A stretch of 64,000 bases of DNA from Caballeronia udeis (lineage in GTDB: Bacteria > Pseudomonadota > Gammaproteobacteria > Burkholderiales > Burkholderiaceae): contig NZ_FCOK02000039.1 of the NCBI RefSeq assembly GCF_001544555.2, forward strand, positions 19,389 through 83,388. Direction: 5' to 3'. The position numbers and the translations under genes were made by a program. Position 1 is the first letter of the stretch, and every line of letters starts with the position of its first letter. Below are positions 33,868 through 43,050 of this stretch, piece after piece. The notes below the pieces were generated by a model. It was not told where the DNA came from. It was given only the letters and a program-made list of their open reading frames with translations, and did no database searches.

Positions 33868-34887
33868 ATGACATTCAAGTATCGGTCGGACGTGACCAGC
33901 GGTTTGCTGTCGTGCCAGAAACGTAGTGGCTGTCGCCTGATCGCGCAGTTGCTGGTCTGCTCCGGGTTGCTCGTCCCGCAGATGCTGCCGGTCGCCTATG
34001 CCGGGACGGTCGCTTGGCAGGATGACATGCGATGTGGATCCGGCGCGTTCCGTCAAGATCGCCAAGCGGGACTGAAGGAACGGATACTCGAGACCCCGAA
34101 CGGCTCGATCGGGTACTTCCGGTTCGGTCACGGCAGTCCAATCGTGCTGATTACCGGTTATCGCGCAAGCATGGCCGAATGGAATGCGTACTTTCTCTCC
34201 GATCTCGCGAAGCATCATGAGGTTGTCGTCTTCGACAATCGTGGAATCGGGCAGTCGCAGATGCACGACGCGAGTTACAGCGTGCGCGATCTGGCGAGTG
34301 ATACCGCCGCGCTGCTCCGCGGCCTGCACTTGAAGAACGCGACGGTATTAGGCTGGTCGATGGGAGGCATCATCGCGCAGCAACTCGCGATCGACGAGCC
34401 TTCGCTGATCTCGAAGCTCATTCTGCTTTCGTCGATGCCCCCCGGCCCGCGCGCTGCGCTGCCGCCAACTGACGTTGACCAGGCCTTGTCGGGAAGCGGC
34501 AGCGGACATTTCGATCACGTGATGGAAGTGCTGTTTCCAACGCCTGCACTACCGAGTGCTAAAGCATGCTTTGTTCATGACATGTTTGCGCCTGTGGGTT
34601 ATACCGAACCGCACATCACGGACGCCGTAACGCACGCCCAGGACCTCATTCTACGGCGTTGGAAGCAGGACAATCAGGCGCTCCGGGGTCTCGATCGCGT
34701 CACGGTGCCGACGCTGATCCTCGCTGGCACAAGCGACGAGGTGCTGCGGCCGAGCAATTCCGTTGTGCTCGGTCACATCTTGCCCAATGCCACGCTGGTG
34801 GAAGTGAGGGCCGGTGGTCACGCGATGATGTATCAGTACCCTCGTCAGTTGGCTGACCGAATCGTCAGGTTCATTGGGACGCAGTAG
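33868..34887 (+). CDS. Exported alpha/beta-fold hydrolase
   Basis: A 339-residue hydrolase with an N-terminal signal sequence (about residues 1-45, hydrophobic core at 24-43, cleavage near 'AYA'). The catalytic domain has 'VLITGYRASMAEW', 'VVFDNRGIGQS', nucleophile elbow 'LGWSMGGIIAQ' (Ser), 'LAGTSDEVLRP' (acid) and 'AGGHAMMYQ' (His). It resembles secreted epoxide-hydrolase or lactonase-like proteins; the substrate is unknown. GAGGAG lies 5 bases before the ATG. Divergent from the UspA gene. Confidence 0.85.
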   Translation: MTFKYRSDVTSGLLSCQKRSGCRLIAQLLVCSGLLVPQMLPVAYAGTVAWQDDMRCGSGAFRQDRQAGLKERILETPNGSIGYFRFGHGSPIVLITGYRASMAEWNAYFLSDLAKHHEVVVFDNRGIGQSQMHDASYSVRDLASDTAALLRGLHLKNATVLGWSMGGIIAQQLAIDEPSLISKLILLSSMPPGPRAALPPTDVDQALSGSGSGHFDHVMEVLFPTPALPSAKACFVHDMFAPVGYTEPHITDAVTHAQDLILRRWKQDNQALRGLDRVTVPTLILAGTSDEVLRPSNSVVLGHILPNATLVEVRAGGHAMMYQYPRQLADRIVRFIGTQ

Positions 34888-35103
34888 TCGGCAGGCGCGT
34901 GCGGTCCGTCGGTATGTCTAGTAAAGGGGGCGCGTGACGGTGTCGAGCGGCCCCGTGTGTATAACGCGGGCGTCCGGCCTGCCCGGCTTAACTGATACCC
35001 GGGCGATTTAGCGCACGGTTGCTGCCTCCTCTACAGGTTACCGGCCGGCGAGATGTCGATATCCGAAGGGCCTGACAATGACGTGGCCGCGTTTCGCGCG
35101 AAA

Positions 35104-35289
35104 TCAAAAGTGCCGGTCACGCGACGTGCTATCGGAATACAAAGTGATCGGCTGGTGGTTCATTTCGAAGGCGTGTATACGACGTTCGAGATCGACGAAG
35201 TCGACTGACTTCCCCAGATAGGACTCGCGTTTCTGTTCTTCGGTGAGGAAGAAAAACTCATTCAGCGTTTTGGAAAATTTCGCAAACAT
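35104..35289 (-). CDS. DUF3563 small protein
   Basis: A 61-residue protein, 'FFLTEEQKRESYLGKSVDFV' followed by 'DLERRIHAFE', which matches the DUF3563 pattern common in Burkholderiaceae. The function is unknown. The complete family length is about 50-65 residues. GGAGTG precedes the ATG. Confidence 0.8.
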   Translation of the reverse strand: MFAKFSKTLNEFFFLTEEQKRESYLGKSVDFVDLERRIHAFEMNHQPITLYSDSTSRDRHF

Positions 35290-35621
35290 GATGCACTCCA
35301 GTCAGTGATTAGATTCATGGCGGACCAATGGTCTACCGCGTCACGACGATTGCAGCAGGCAATTGGAATTAGCCGTAAATCAAGGTGCCGCTCGTCGATG
35401 GAGTGCATCGTAGGCCTGGAGAGTGAGCGGAAAATGAGCAACGCGTGCTCTTGATAACCGTCGGCCAGGATGACCGTGTCTCGCGAGTGTTCCTAATTTT
35501 CTGATCAGCTCGCCTCGTCAATATGCAGTCGTCGATGCCGTCACTGGACAGCTGATCCAAAGACGAGGAGAAGATGGCATGAGGCGTTCTCTCGCTGGCA
35601 GCTCGATGCGCAAACGACGCC
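35290..35621. other. Gene-free stretch
   Basis: About 330 bases between the DUF3563 gene and the 3' end of the aldehyde dehydrogenase gene. I see no gene or clear signal. Confidence 0.5.
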
Positions 35622-37061
35622 TCAACGATGCTCGGAAACGAATTTCGTATTCAGATACGCTTCCAGCGCCTCGCTGCCGCCTTCCGATCCGTATCCAGAA
35701 TCCTTGATCCCCCCAAACGGTGTTTCAGGCATTCCAAGTCCGTGGTGATTGATCGAGATCATGCCGCTCTCGATATCGTCGCCCAGCGACGCCATCGTGG
35801 CCGCTGAGCATGTGTATGCATACGCGGCAAGACCGAAGGGCAAGCGGTTGGCTTCGCCGATGGCCTCATCGTAAGTACTGAAAGTCGAGACGGCCGCGAT
35901 CGGGCCGAAGGGCTCTTCGTTCATGATGCGCGCGGATGGCGGTACATCGATCAGCAAGGTGGGTTCAAAGAAGTAGCCTTCACGTTCCCGCCGTCTGCCT
36001 CCCGTGGCTATCGTCGCGCCTTGCGCGACCGCATCTGCTACAAGTTGCTCCATTGCATGCAGACGCCGGGCGTTGGCAAGCGCGCCCATCTGTACACCGT
36101 CGTGCAGACCGTTGCCCACGTGGATGGTTTGCGCCGCGACGACGAAGTGCTCGATGAACTCGTCGCATACGGAGTGTTCGACGATGAAGCGCGTGGGCGA
36201 GATGCACACCTGACCCGCATTACGATATTTCGCGGCGGCGAGCAGTCGAGCGGCGCGTGGCACATCGCTGTCGGCGAAGACGAGTGCGGGCGCATGGCCG
36301 CCGAGTTCCATCGTTGCACGCTTCATGTGCTCACCCGCTTTCGCCGCAAGCAGCTTGCCGATCGCCGTCGAACCCGTGAACGATATCTTCCGGATGGCGG
36401 GGTGGGCGATCAGGTGGTTCGATATCTCGGCGGGTACGCCGAACACGAGGTTCAGCACGCCGGCCGGCAAGCCGGCATCCGAAAAGGCGCGAACGAGCGC
36501 GGCGCAACTTGCGGGTGTTTCCTCGGGGCCTTTCAGCACGACGGAGCATCCCGCCGCAAGGGCGGCAGCAATCTTGCGCACTGCCTGGTTGATCGGGAAA
36601 TTCCACGGCGTGAATGCGGCGACAGGGCCGACGGGTTCGCGTGTGACGATCTGCCGGACGATGTTGACACGTGACGGAATCACGCGGCCATAGGTACGGC
36701 GCGCTTCCTCGGCGAACCATTCAATGACGTCCGCGGAAGCCAGCGTTTCAGCGCGCGACTCCACAAGCGGCTTGCCCTGTTCCAGGGTCATGGTAACGGC
36801 GATATCTTCGGCACGTTCGCGCATCAGTTGCGCGGCGCGGCGCATGAGTGCGCTGCGCTCAAAAGCTGGGATCTTGCGCCAGATTTTGAAGCCACGTAAA
36901 GAGGCTGCGGCTGCTTCGTCGAGGTCGGCCGTGTCCGCCATTGACACACGGCTGATCTCGATCTCCGTTGCGGGGTTGACCACGGGCAGCGTGCGCGACG
37001 TGGCGCGCCAGGTGTCGTCGATGAAGAGTTGTGTATCGGAATAAGAAGGCGCGGTGCTCAT
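35622..37061 (-). CDS. NAD(P)-dependent aldehyde dehydrogenase
   Basis: A 479-residue aldehyde dehydrogenase with the full catalytic set: N154 in 'TPWNFP', E252 in 'MELGGHAP' and C286 in 'NAGQVCISPTR'. 'GSTAIGK' forms the cofactor loop. Sequence type is that of succinate-semialdehyde, 2-oxoglutarate-semialdehyde and glycolaldehyde/lactaldehyde dehydrogenases, all of which occur at the end of non-phosphorylative sugar pathways. The ATG at 37061 starts the family-like region; in-frame sequence further upstream overlaps the adjacent enolase-family gene and is not coding. It follows that gene by 46 bases and is probably its operon partner. Confidence 0.9.
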   Translation of the reverse strand: MSTAPSYSDTQLFIDDTWRATSRTLPVVNPATEIEISRVSMADTADLDEAAAASLRGFKIWRKIPAFERSALMRRAAQLMRERAEDIAVTMTLEQGKPLVESRAETLASADVIEWFAEEARRTYGRVIPSRVNIVRQIVTREPVGPVAAFTPWNFPINQAVRKIAAALAAGCSVVLKGPEETPASCAALVRAFSDAGLPAGVLNLVFGVPAEISNHLIAHPAIRKISFTGSTAIGKLLAAKAGEHMKRATMELGGHAPALVFADSDVPRAARLLAAAKYRNAGQVCISPTRFIVEHSVCDEFIEHFVVAAQTIHVGNGLHDGVQMGALANARRLHAMEQLVADAVAQGATIATGGRRREREGYFFEPTLLIDVPPSARIMNEEPFGPIAAVSTFSTYDEAIGEANRLPFGLAAYAYTCSAATMASLGDDIESGMISINHHGLGMPETPFGGIKDSGYGSEGGSEALEAYLNTKFVSEHR

Positions 37062-37107
37062 TGAATGTCCATGCAAGTAGAGAGAACGAGGGTGGTGTGC
37101 AGTCCGG

Positions 37108-38277
37108 TTATCCGGCGGCCGCAATCTCGCGGCGCAGCGACGCAATGTCAGGCGTGATGCCGATGCCCGGCGCTTCGCCAAGACGCACGCGGCCACCTGC
37201 AGGCGTCTCGATCGGACCCGATAACCGCGAACGAAGCGGGTTGGGATTGGCATCGACTTCGAGCAGACCGCGTCCGCCGCTGTCGCCTGCTGCAGCGAGC
37301 AGATGCGCCGACGCAAGCAGGCCCACGCCTGCGCCGAGGTAATGCGGGCAATACATGAGCCCCGCCGCCTGCACTGCCTGGGTTACAGGCCAGTTGCCGG
37401 AAATGCCGCCCCACTTGGCGGCATCGGGCTGAATCACGCTGAGTGCGCCGCTGGCGATGCCTTCCTTGAACGCGGCGTGATTCGCAAAGTTTTCGCCCGC
37501 CGCGAGCGGGATGGCGGTCCGGGCGCTCAACATCTGCCACTCCATGATGGGGCGATCGCAGCGCAGCGGCTCTTCGAGCCATAGGGGACGATGCTCGTCG
37601 AGCACCTCGGCCATCGATAACGCTGTGTCGAGATTCCACGCCTGATTGGCGTCGACCATCAGGCGGCATTCCGGACCAATGATCTCGCGCACCCTCTTCA
37701 GGTTCGCGGCATCGCGCTCGCGTCCGAACCCGAGTTTCAGCTTGAAGGCGTCGAAGCCGCGCGCGAGGTGCTCGGCCACGATCAACTCCGCTCCGGTCGG
37801 ATTCAGGCCGCTCGCATAGACGCCGATTTCGTCGGACTTACCGCCAAGCAGCCGCCAGAGCGGCAGACCGGCACGCCGCGCCTGCAGGTCCCATAACGCG
37901 AGATCGATGCCCGCAATGACCTGCGCGATGGGTCCTGGCTCGCCCGACTGCAGTGCGAGCACGGCGGTACGCCGCGTCAGATCCTCGAACATGGCTGCGG
38001 GATGCACGACGCGCTGTCCTTCCATGAGCGGTGCGAACACTGTCTGCACCAGCGCCGCGCGATGCTCGGCTCCGCAAGCGGGGAAGTTGCACCACACTTC
38101 ACCCCAGCCGGATGCGCCGTCTTGGGCAATGACCTCGATGAACAGCGCAGGGCGGTCGTGCATGATACCGAACGACGTTTGAACAGGTGTTGCGATCGGG
38201 CAGCGCAACACGTAGGTCTCGACACGCCTGATCGCGACGGGCGACAGGTTCGGGTGGTCGTGCTGAGGGTAGGTCAT
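37108..38277 (-). CDS. Mandelate racemase/muconate-lactonising enzyme-family protein (sugar-acid dehydratase type)
   Basis: A 389-residue enolase-superfamily enzyme. The lid domain (1-125) precedes the barrel, where 'FKLKLGFG' is the KxK base, 'LMVDANQAWN' and 'WLEEPL' carry metal-ligand Asp and Glu, 'AAGENFAN' the third ligand, and 'YCPHYLGAGVG' a His near the last strand. Members with this set dehydrate or cycloisomerise sugar acids. The exact substrate (galactarate, fuconate, arabinonate or a lactone) cannot be read from sequence. An ATG at 38277 is chosen; one at 38292 is also possible. Divergent from the GntR gene. Confidence 0.88.
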   Translation of the reverse strand: MTYPQHDHPNLSPVAIRRVETYVLRCPIATPVQTSFGIMHDRPALFIEVIAQDGASGWGEVWCNFPACGAEHRAALVQTVFAPLMEGQRVVHPAAMFEDLTRRTAVLALQSGEPGPIAQVIAGIDLALWDLQARRAGLPLWRLLGGKSDEIGVYASGLNPTGAELIVAEHLARGFDAFKLKLGFGRERDAANLKRVREIIGPECRLMVDANQAWNLDTALSMAEVLDEHRPLWLEEPLRCDRPIMEWQMLSARTAIPLAAGENFANHAAFKEGIASGALSVIQPDAAKWGGISGNWPVTQAVQAAGLMYCPHYLGAGVGLLASAHLLAAAGDSGGRGLLEVDANPNPLRSRLSGPIETPAGGRVRLGEAPGIGITPDIASLRREIAAAG

Positions 38278-38452
38278 GACTATGTGTCCCACGGATCGTC
38301 CGACTGGTCGATAAACATTCCCGCCGGCATAAGTTATTAAAGTATGGGTTATAGTACGTCATAAATTAAGTCCACTTCAACATCAAATGCAAATCGGGCG
38401 ACATCGGGTACCGGCGTAAGATTCGGTCTCGTTCGTTCATTGCGCGCTCATC

Positions 38453-39175
38453 ATGCGGCCATCCACATCCAGTCCGATCCCGCTTTACCTGCAAATTGCC
38501 GATGTCATGCGAGACCGTATTGCGCGTGTCGTGTGGCGTGACGGCGAACTGATTCCCACCCTCGAACAGCTTGCCGCGGAATTCGGCGTAGCGCGCGTGA
38601 CGGCGCGTCAGGCTGTGCAACTGCTGACGAAGGAGGGCGCGTTGACGCCCATGCGAGGCCGCGGCACGTTCGTCAGCGCGCCGGCCGCGTCGCTCAGACC
38701 GGTGCATGTGGTGACGAGCCTCGATGCGCTGGCCGATACCTATCGCGTGACCAGGGCCGAGTTGCTGACAATCGACGAAAACAGCCGGCAGCCGCCCATA
38801 CGCGAGGGCGACGGCACGCTCGCTCGCGCGTACACTTACATGAAGCGCGTGCATTCGACGGGCAGCGAGCCGTACTGCGTTATCGGGCTATATCTGGACG
38901 AGCGGATATTTGCGCGGGCGCGCGCGCGTTTTCGCAAGGAAACGGTCATCCCGATCCTGATGGAGATGAAACCCAGGCCGATGAGCCGGGCCCATCAAAC
39001 GCTGACGATCGGCACCGCCGACGCCGATACCGCGCATCTCCTGCGTATCGCGGTCGACTCGCCTGTCGCTCGCGTGCAGCGTGTGTTCAACGACGCGAAC
39101 GGCGTCGTCGTCTACTATGCAGATGTGATTTATCGCGGCGATGTGGTCAAACTGGAGATGGACATGGACGTGTGA
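38453..39175 (+). CDS. GntR-family regulator, HutC/UTRA type
   Basis: A 240-residue regulator. The N-terminal GntR winged helix (about 8-76, 'IPLYLQIADVMRDRI' and 'LAAEFGVARVTARQAVQLLT', 'GRGTFV') is followed by a UTRA effector domain (about 95-235, 'YCVIGLYLDERIF' and 'VQRVFNDANGVVVYYADVIY'). It is divergent from the enolase-family/aldehyde dehydrogenase pair and followed by the lactonase gene, so it probably controls both sides. The AT-rich 38326-38370 stretch between them is the likely promoter-operator region. Confidence 0.9.
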   Translation: MRPSTSSPIPLYLQIADVMRDRIARVVWRDGELIPTLEQLAAEFGVARVTARQAVQLLTKEGALTPMRGRGTFVSAPAASLRPVHVVTSLDALADTYRVTRAELLTIDENSRQPPIREGDGTLARAYTYMKRVHSTGSEPYCVIGLYLDERIFARARARFRKETVIPILMEMKPRPMSRAHQTLTIGTADADTAHLLRIAVDSPVARVQRVFNDANGVVVYYADVIYRGDVVKLEMDMDV

Positions 39176-39221
39176 ACCGCGACCGTCCGTATTGAAACTT
39201 CGTGAGAGAGGAACCCGCATC

Positions 39222-40103
39222 ATGCAGACGTTCGAATGTGTATTGCCCGCTGCCGCCGCGCTCGGCGAATGTCCGCGCTGGGATGAGCGCCGCGCGAAGC
39301 TCTGGTGGGTCGATATTCAGGCACCCGCGCTACATTGTTTCGATCCTGCGACCGGGCAGGACACCGCAATTCCGACACCCGAAAATATTGCGTGCTTCTC
39401 GCTGACCGAAGACGGCGGTTTTATCGCAGGCATGCGCACGGGCATCTTTCTGCTCGATGAAAAGGGGCAGGTGGTGCGCAAGCTCTGTGCGAATCCGGAG
39501 AATCCTGCGACCAGCCGCTTCAACGACGGCCGCTGTGACGCGCGTGGCCGCTTCTGGCTCGGTACGCTCGATGAGCCGAAGGCCGCCAATGCAGCCGCGC
39601 TGTATCGCTACGCGGACGGCGCGCTGACAAAAATAGATGCGGGTCTGCTCACCTCGAACGGCATGGCGTTCAGTCCCGACTACCGCTGGTGTTATCACTC
39701 CGATACGCCGCGCTTCACGATCTACCGGCATTCGTACGACATTGAAACCGGCGAGGCCGGGCCGCGCGAAGACTGGGTGAAGTTCGAGCCAACGCCGACG
39801 GATCGCGGGCGTCCCGATGGCGCGTCGGTGGATAGCGAAGGGCACTACTGGTCCGCTTTGTATGAAGGCGGCCGCGTTGTTCGCATCTCGCCGGAAGGCA
39901 AGGTCGTCGAGGAGTTTCAATTGCCCGCGCGCTGCCCGACCATGTGCGCATTCGGTGGTGGCGACCTGCGCACGCTCTATGTGACCACCGCGCGCCAGGG
40001 CCGTCCCGCCAGCGAGCTCGAACAGTATCCGCAATCGGGCGGCGTGTTTGCGATGCGCGTGCCTGTGGCCGGGCTGGTCGAGAAACGCAGTGCGCCTGAA
40101 TGA
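39222..40103 (+). CDS. SMP-30/gluconolactonase-family sugar lactonase
   Basis: A 293-residue six-bladed beta-propeller. 'LGECPRWDERRAKLWWVDI' holds the first metal-ligand Glu, 'RFNDGRCDARGRFWLGT' the conserved Asn and Asp, 'SNGMAFSPD' and 'RPDGASVDSEGHYWSAL' the last ligands. These enzymes open sugar-1,4- or 1,5-lactones to the acid, the second step of non-phosphorylative sugar oxidation. The ATG at 39222 follows GAGAGAGGA. It lies 46 bases after the GntR gene on the same strand. Confidence 0.9.
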   Translation: MQTFECVLPAAAALGECPRWDERRAKLWWVDIQAPALHCFDPATGQDTAIPTPENIACFSLTEDGGFIAGMRTGIFLLDEKGQVVRKLCANPENPATSRFNDGRCDARGRFWLGTLDEPKAANAAALYRYADGALTKIDAGLLTSNGMAFSPDYRWCYHSDTPRFTIYRHSYDIETGEAGPREDWVKFEPTPTDRGRPDGASVDSEGHYWSALYEGGRVVRISPEGKVVEEFQLPARCPTMCAFGGGDLRTLYVTTARQGRPASELEQYPQSGGVFAMRVPVAGLVEKRSAPE

Positions 40104-40119
40104 GCTATCCGAATGAGCA

Positions 40120-41163
40120 TTACGCGCTTTCGCGCTGGACTATTTCATAAGACAGCAGCGTGTCGCGCTCGATCGTATCGGTTGGCATGTCCTCTTCGAG
40201 CGCGCGTAGCAATTCGATCACGCGCAACGCAGCGATCTTGCCCATTTCATAGCGCGGCGGCCGCACGGTCGTCAACGACGGCACCAGCTTGTCGGCTATG
40301 GACAGGTCGCCAAAGCCCATCACGGCGCACGTCCGCGGAATCTCGATCTTTTGCCGCAGACCATAGAGCAGCGCGCCAGCGGCAAGGTTGTCGTTGGGAA
40401 AGATGATGGCTTCGGCCGGCTTGCGGCCACTCGTGAGCGTCTGGAACGCTTCCATGCCGGCGTCCAGCGGAACCTCGGATTTCGGGCGGAACGTGACGGG
40501 CGTCAGATCCAGTTCACGCATTGCCGCTTCGTAGCCGCTTGCACGGTCGTTTGCGCCTACGTCGTCGGCGCGGTGCGGATGAACGAACACTATGCGGCGA
40601 TAACCACGCTCGTAAAGATAGCGCGTGCTGTCGCGGCCCACCGCCGGATTCGAGAACCCCACCTGAATATGCTGAGGTCTGGCCTTGTGCGCCCATGTTT
40701 CGACGACAGGGATGTGGGCGTTCGTGAGCAGTTCCGTGGTTTTGCGTGAGCGCTTCTGCCCGGTGAGGATGATCGCGGCGGGCGCCCAGCCGATGAACGC
40801 GCGCACGGCCGCTTCTTCCTCTTCCGTCGAATAATTGCTCGACGCAAGCAGCAACTGGTACCCGAACGGACGCAAGGTGTCCGTCACGGCCTGAATCGTC
40901 TCCGCGTATACGCCGCCGGAAATGTGCGGAATCACCATGCCGACAGAGCGGCCGCGGGCGGAGGCGAGCGAGCCTGCGAATACGTTGCGAACGTAGCCCG
41001 TCTGTTCGATGGCGGCCCTGATGCGCTCTTGCATGTCGGGACCCACGCTGTCCTTGTTGTTGAAGTATCGCGAGACCGTCATTGCCGAGACGCTCGCCAG
41101 TTCGGCGACGTCGTGCAATGTGGTGCGGCCGGAACCGCGTCGTTTGCGGACTGACTGACTCAT
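40120..41163 (-). CDS. LacI-family transcriptional repressor
   Basis: A 347-residue LacI regulator. The helix-turn-helix and hinge (about 14-70) read 'TLHDVAELASVSAMTVSRYF', then 'VRNVFAGSLASARGRSVGMV'. The core resembles GntR (gluconate) and xylose/arabinose-type LacI members ('DNLAAGALLYGLRQKIEIPR'). It is divergent from the dehydratase-aldolase-SDR genes; the intergenic region holds a promoter with two TGTTAGCGCTA sites. Convergent with the lactonase gene 16 bases away. It is the likely sugar-responsive repressor for the plus-strand genes and the porin. Confidence 0.92.
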   Translation of the reverse strand: MSQSVRKRRGSGRTTLHDVAELASVSAMTVSRYFNNKDSVGPDMQERIRAAIEQTGYVRNVFAGSLASARGRSVGMVIPHISGGVYAETIQAVTDTLRPFGYQLLLASSNYSTEEEEAAVRAFIGWAPAAIILTGQKRSRKTTELLTNAHIPVVETWAHKARPQHIQVGFSNPAVGRDSTRYLYERGYRRIVFVHPHRADDVGANDRASGYEAAMRELDLTPVTFRPKSEVPLDAGMEAFQTLTSGRKPAEAIIFPNDNLAAGALLYGLRQKIEIPRTCAVMGFGDLSIADKLVPSLTTVRPPRYEMGKIAALRVIELLRALEEDMPTDTIERDTLLSYEIVQRESA

Positions 41164-41192
41164 GACGAGGGAAATCCCCTAAAGAAGTTTGG

Positions 41193-41221
41193 TTGACTTG
41201 GGAATAGCGCTAACAAATAAT
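41193..41221 (+). promoter_or_regulatory. Sigma-70 promoter of dehydratase operon
   Basis: TTGACT (41193-41198), a 17-base spacer and AATAAT (41216-41221) form a good sigma-70 promoter reading toward the IlvD/Edd-type gene. One LacI-type operator lies in the spacer and a second just downstream. Confidence 0.65.
41205..41215 (-). promoter_or_regulatory. LacI-type operator O1 (TGTTAGCGCTA)
   Basis: TAGCGCTAACA on the plus strand (TGTTAGCGCTA on the minus strand), a palindromic AGCGCT core typical of LacI-family sites. It lies between -35 and -10 of the promoter at 41193. Confidence 0.75.
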
Positions 41222-41230
41222 AACGCAAAG

Positions 41231-41241
41231 TAGCGCTAACA
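41231..41241 (-). promoter_or_regulatory. LacI-type operator O2 (TGTTAGCGCTA)
   Basis: A second exact copy of the same 11-mer, 26 bases from O1 in the same orientation, near the expected transcription start. Confidence 0.75.
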
Positions 41242-41302
41242 TAAATTTATCCAAAAGGCTCGACGGTTTTCGCCGGGTCTGTTCAATCCAGGCAGGTCAC
41301 AC

Positions 41303-43033
41303 GTGAAGAAAGAGCGAAAGCTTCTGGAAGATCTCCGCAGCCAGCGATGGCTCGCGCCCGACAACACGCGTTCGTTCGCTCACCGGCAGCGGTTGCAGCA
41401 GATGGGCTTGCGGCGCGAGGAATTCATGTCGCGCCCCCTGATTGCAATAGTCAATACGTGGAGCGATCTCTCGCCGTGCCACGCGCATTTGCGCGAACGC
41501 GCGGAAGCGGTCAAGCGCGGCATCCTCCAGGCGGGCGGCATGCCGTTCGAGTTGCCGGCCATGTCGCTTGGCGAGGTGCTCGTCAAGCCGACGACAATGA
41601 TCTACCGCAATTTTCTCTCGATGGAGGTCGAGGAACTGCTGCGCTCGCTGCCTATCGACGGCGCCGTGTTGCTGGGCGGTTGCGACAAGACGGTGCCCGG
41701 TCTGCTGATGGGCGCGTTGAGCGCTGACCTGCCGTGCATCTTCGTGCCTGCAGGGCCGATGCTCAACGACAGGTACCGTGGCGAGAAAGTCGGCGCGGGA
41801 ACGCACACACGCAAGTTCTGGGACGAACGGCAGTCGGGACATCTGAGCGGGCGCGAATGGATCGCACTGGAATCGCACATGTCGCGCACCCCTGGCACCT
41901 GCAACACAATGGGCACCGCGAGCACGATGACGCTGATCGCCGAAGCAATGGGCTTCACTTTACCTAACGCGGCAAGCATCCCCGCGATGGACTCGGCGCA
42001 TACGCGCATGGCGTCGGAAAGCGGCGCGCGCATCGTCGACATGGTGTGGGAGGACCTGAAGCCTTCGACCTTCTTCAACGAGAAGACAGTAGCCAATGGA
42101 ATCGCCGCCTACATGGCGATTGGCGGATCGACGAACGCGGCGATTCACCTGATCGCGATTGCGGGCCGGGGCAATGTGCCACTCACGCTCGATGATATCC
42201 AGCGGCTGGGCGAGGGCGTACCGGTGCTAGCCAATGTGCTGCCGTCCGGCTCGAACCTGATGGAAGATTTCTACTATGCGGGCGGCCTTCTGGCACTGCT
42301 GCAACGCATTCACGACAAGCTCGCGCTTGACTGCATGACGGTGAACGGCCACACGCTCGGCGATAACCTCGAAGGCGCACAGTGCGAGGACAACGAGATC
42401 GTTCGCCCGCGCTCGCAGCCCGTGAGCGCAGCGCGGGCGCTCGCTGTGCTGCGCGGCAATCTCGCTCCGTCAGGCGCGGTGATCAAGCCGAGCGCCGCGA
42501 GCGAACACTTCCTCAAACACAGTGGCCGCGCGCTGGTATTCGATTCCATGGCGGACCTGAACGCGCGCATCGACGATCCCGAGCTCGATGTCGACAAGAA
42601 CACGATACTCGTGCTGCGCAACGGCGGTCCGCTCGGCGCGCCGGGCATGCCGGAATGGGGCAATCTGCCGATTCCGAAAAAGCTGCTGGAGAAAGGTGTA
42701 CGCGACATGGTGCGCATTTCGGATTCGCGCATGAGCGGCACGCACTACGGCACCTGCGTGCTGCATGTGGCACCCGAGGCTGCTGCCGGCGGTCCGCTTG
42801 CGTTGATCCGCACGGGCGACGTGATCGACCTGGACGTGGCTGCGGGGCGCCTGGACGTGCGTCTGTCCGACGAAGAGCTGGTGCAGCGGCGCGCTCAGTG
42901 GAAGCCGGTCGTGAACATGCCTCCGCGCGGTTATACGAAGCTCTTTCTCGACCATGTCACCCAGGCAAACGAAGGGTGTGATTTCGATTTTCTGGCGGGC
43001 TGGCACGAGCCGGTCGAGCCGTCGATCTACTGA
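41303..43033 (+). CDS. IlvD/Edd-family sugar-acid dehydratase (L-arabinonate dehydratase type)
   Basis: A 576-residue dehydratase. Iron-sulphur cluster Cys residues lie in 'DLSPCHAHL', 'LLGGCDKTVPG' and 'TPGTCNTMGTAST'. The catalytic Ser region is 'RISDSRMSGTHYGTCVLHV'. Length and motifs fit the sugar-acid branch (arabinonate, xylonate, galactonate dehydratases) rather than IlvD itself. It would convert an aldonate to the 2-keto-3-deoxy acid. The start is a GTG at 41303 with GGCAGG upstream. The gene is the first of an operon with the aldolase and SDR genes and is led by a LacI-controlled promoter. Confidence 0.92.
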   Translation: MKKERKLLEDLRSQRWLAPDNTRSFAHRQRLQQMGLRREEFMSRPLIAIVNTWSDLSPCHAHLRERAEAVKRGILQAGGMPFELPAMSLGEVLVKPTTMIYRNFLSMEVEELLRSLPIDGAVLLGGCDKTVPGLLMGALSADLPCIFVPAGPMLNDRYRGEKVGAGTHTRKFWDERQSGHLSGREWIALESHMSRTPGTCNTMGTASTMTLIAEAMGFTLPNAASIPAMDSAHTRMASESGARIVDMVWEDLKPSTFFNEKTVANGIAAYMAIGGSTNAAIHLIAIAGRGNVPLTLDDIQRLGEGVPVLANVLPSGSNLMEDFYYAGGLLALLQRIHDKLALDCMTVNGHTLGDNLEGAQCEDNEIVRPRSQPVSAARALAVLRGNLAPSGAVIKPSAASEHFLKHSGRALVFDSMADLNARIDDPELDVDKNTILVLRNGGPLGAPGMPEWGNLPIPKKLLEKGVRDMVRISDSRMSGTHYGTCVLHVAPEAAAGGPLALIRTGDVIDLDVAAGRLDVRLSDEELVQRRAQWKPVVNMPPRGYTKLFLDHVTQANEGCDFDFLAGWHEPVEPSIY

Positions 43034-43050
43034 CAAGCAGAGGTTTCACG

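Noticed and set aside
37062..37316. N-terminal extension of the aldehyde dehydrogenase frame
   Set aside because: It overlaps the enolase-family gene and has no dehydrogenase similarity; the family sequence begins at the ATG at 37061.
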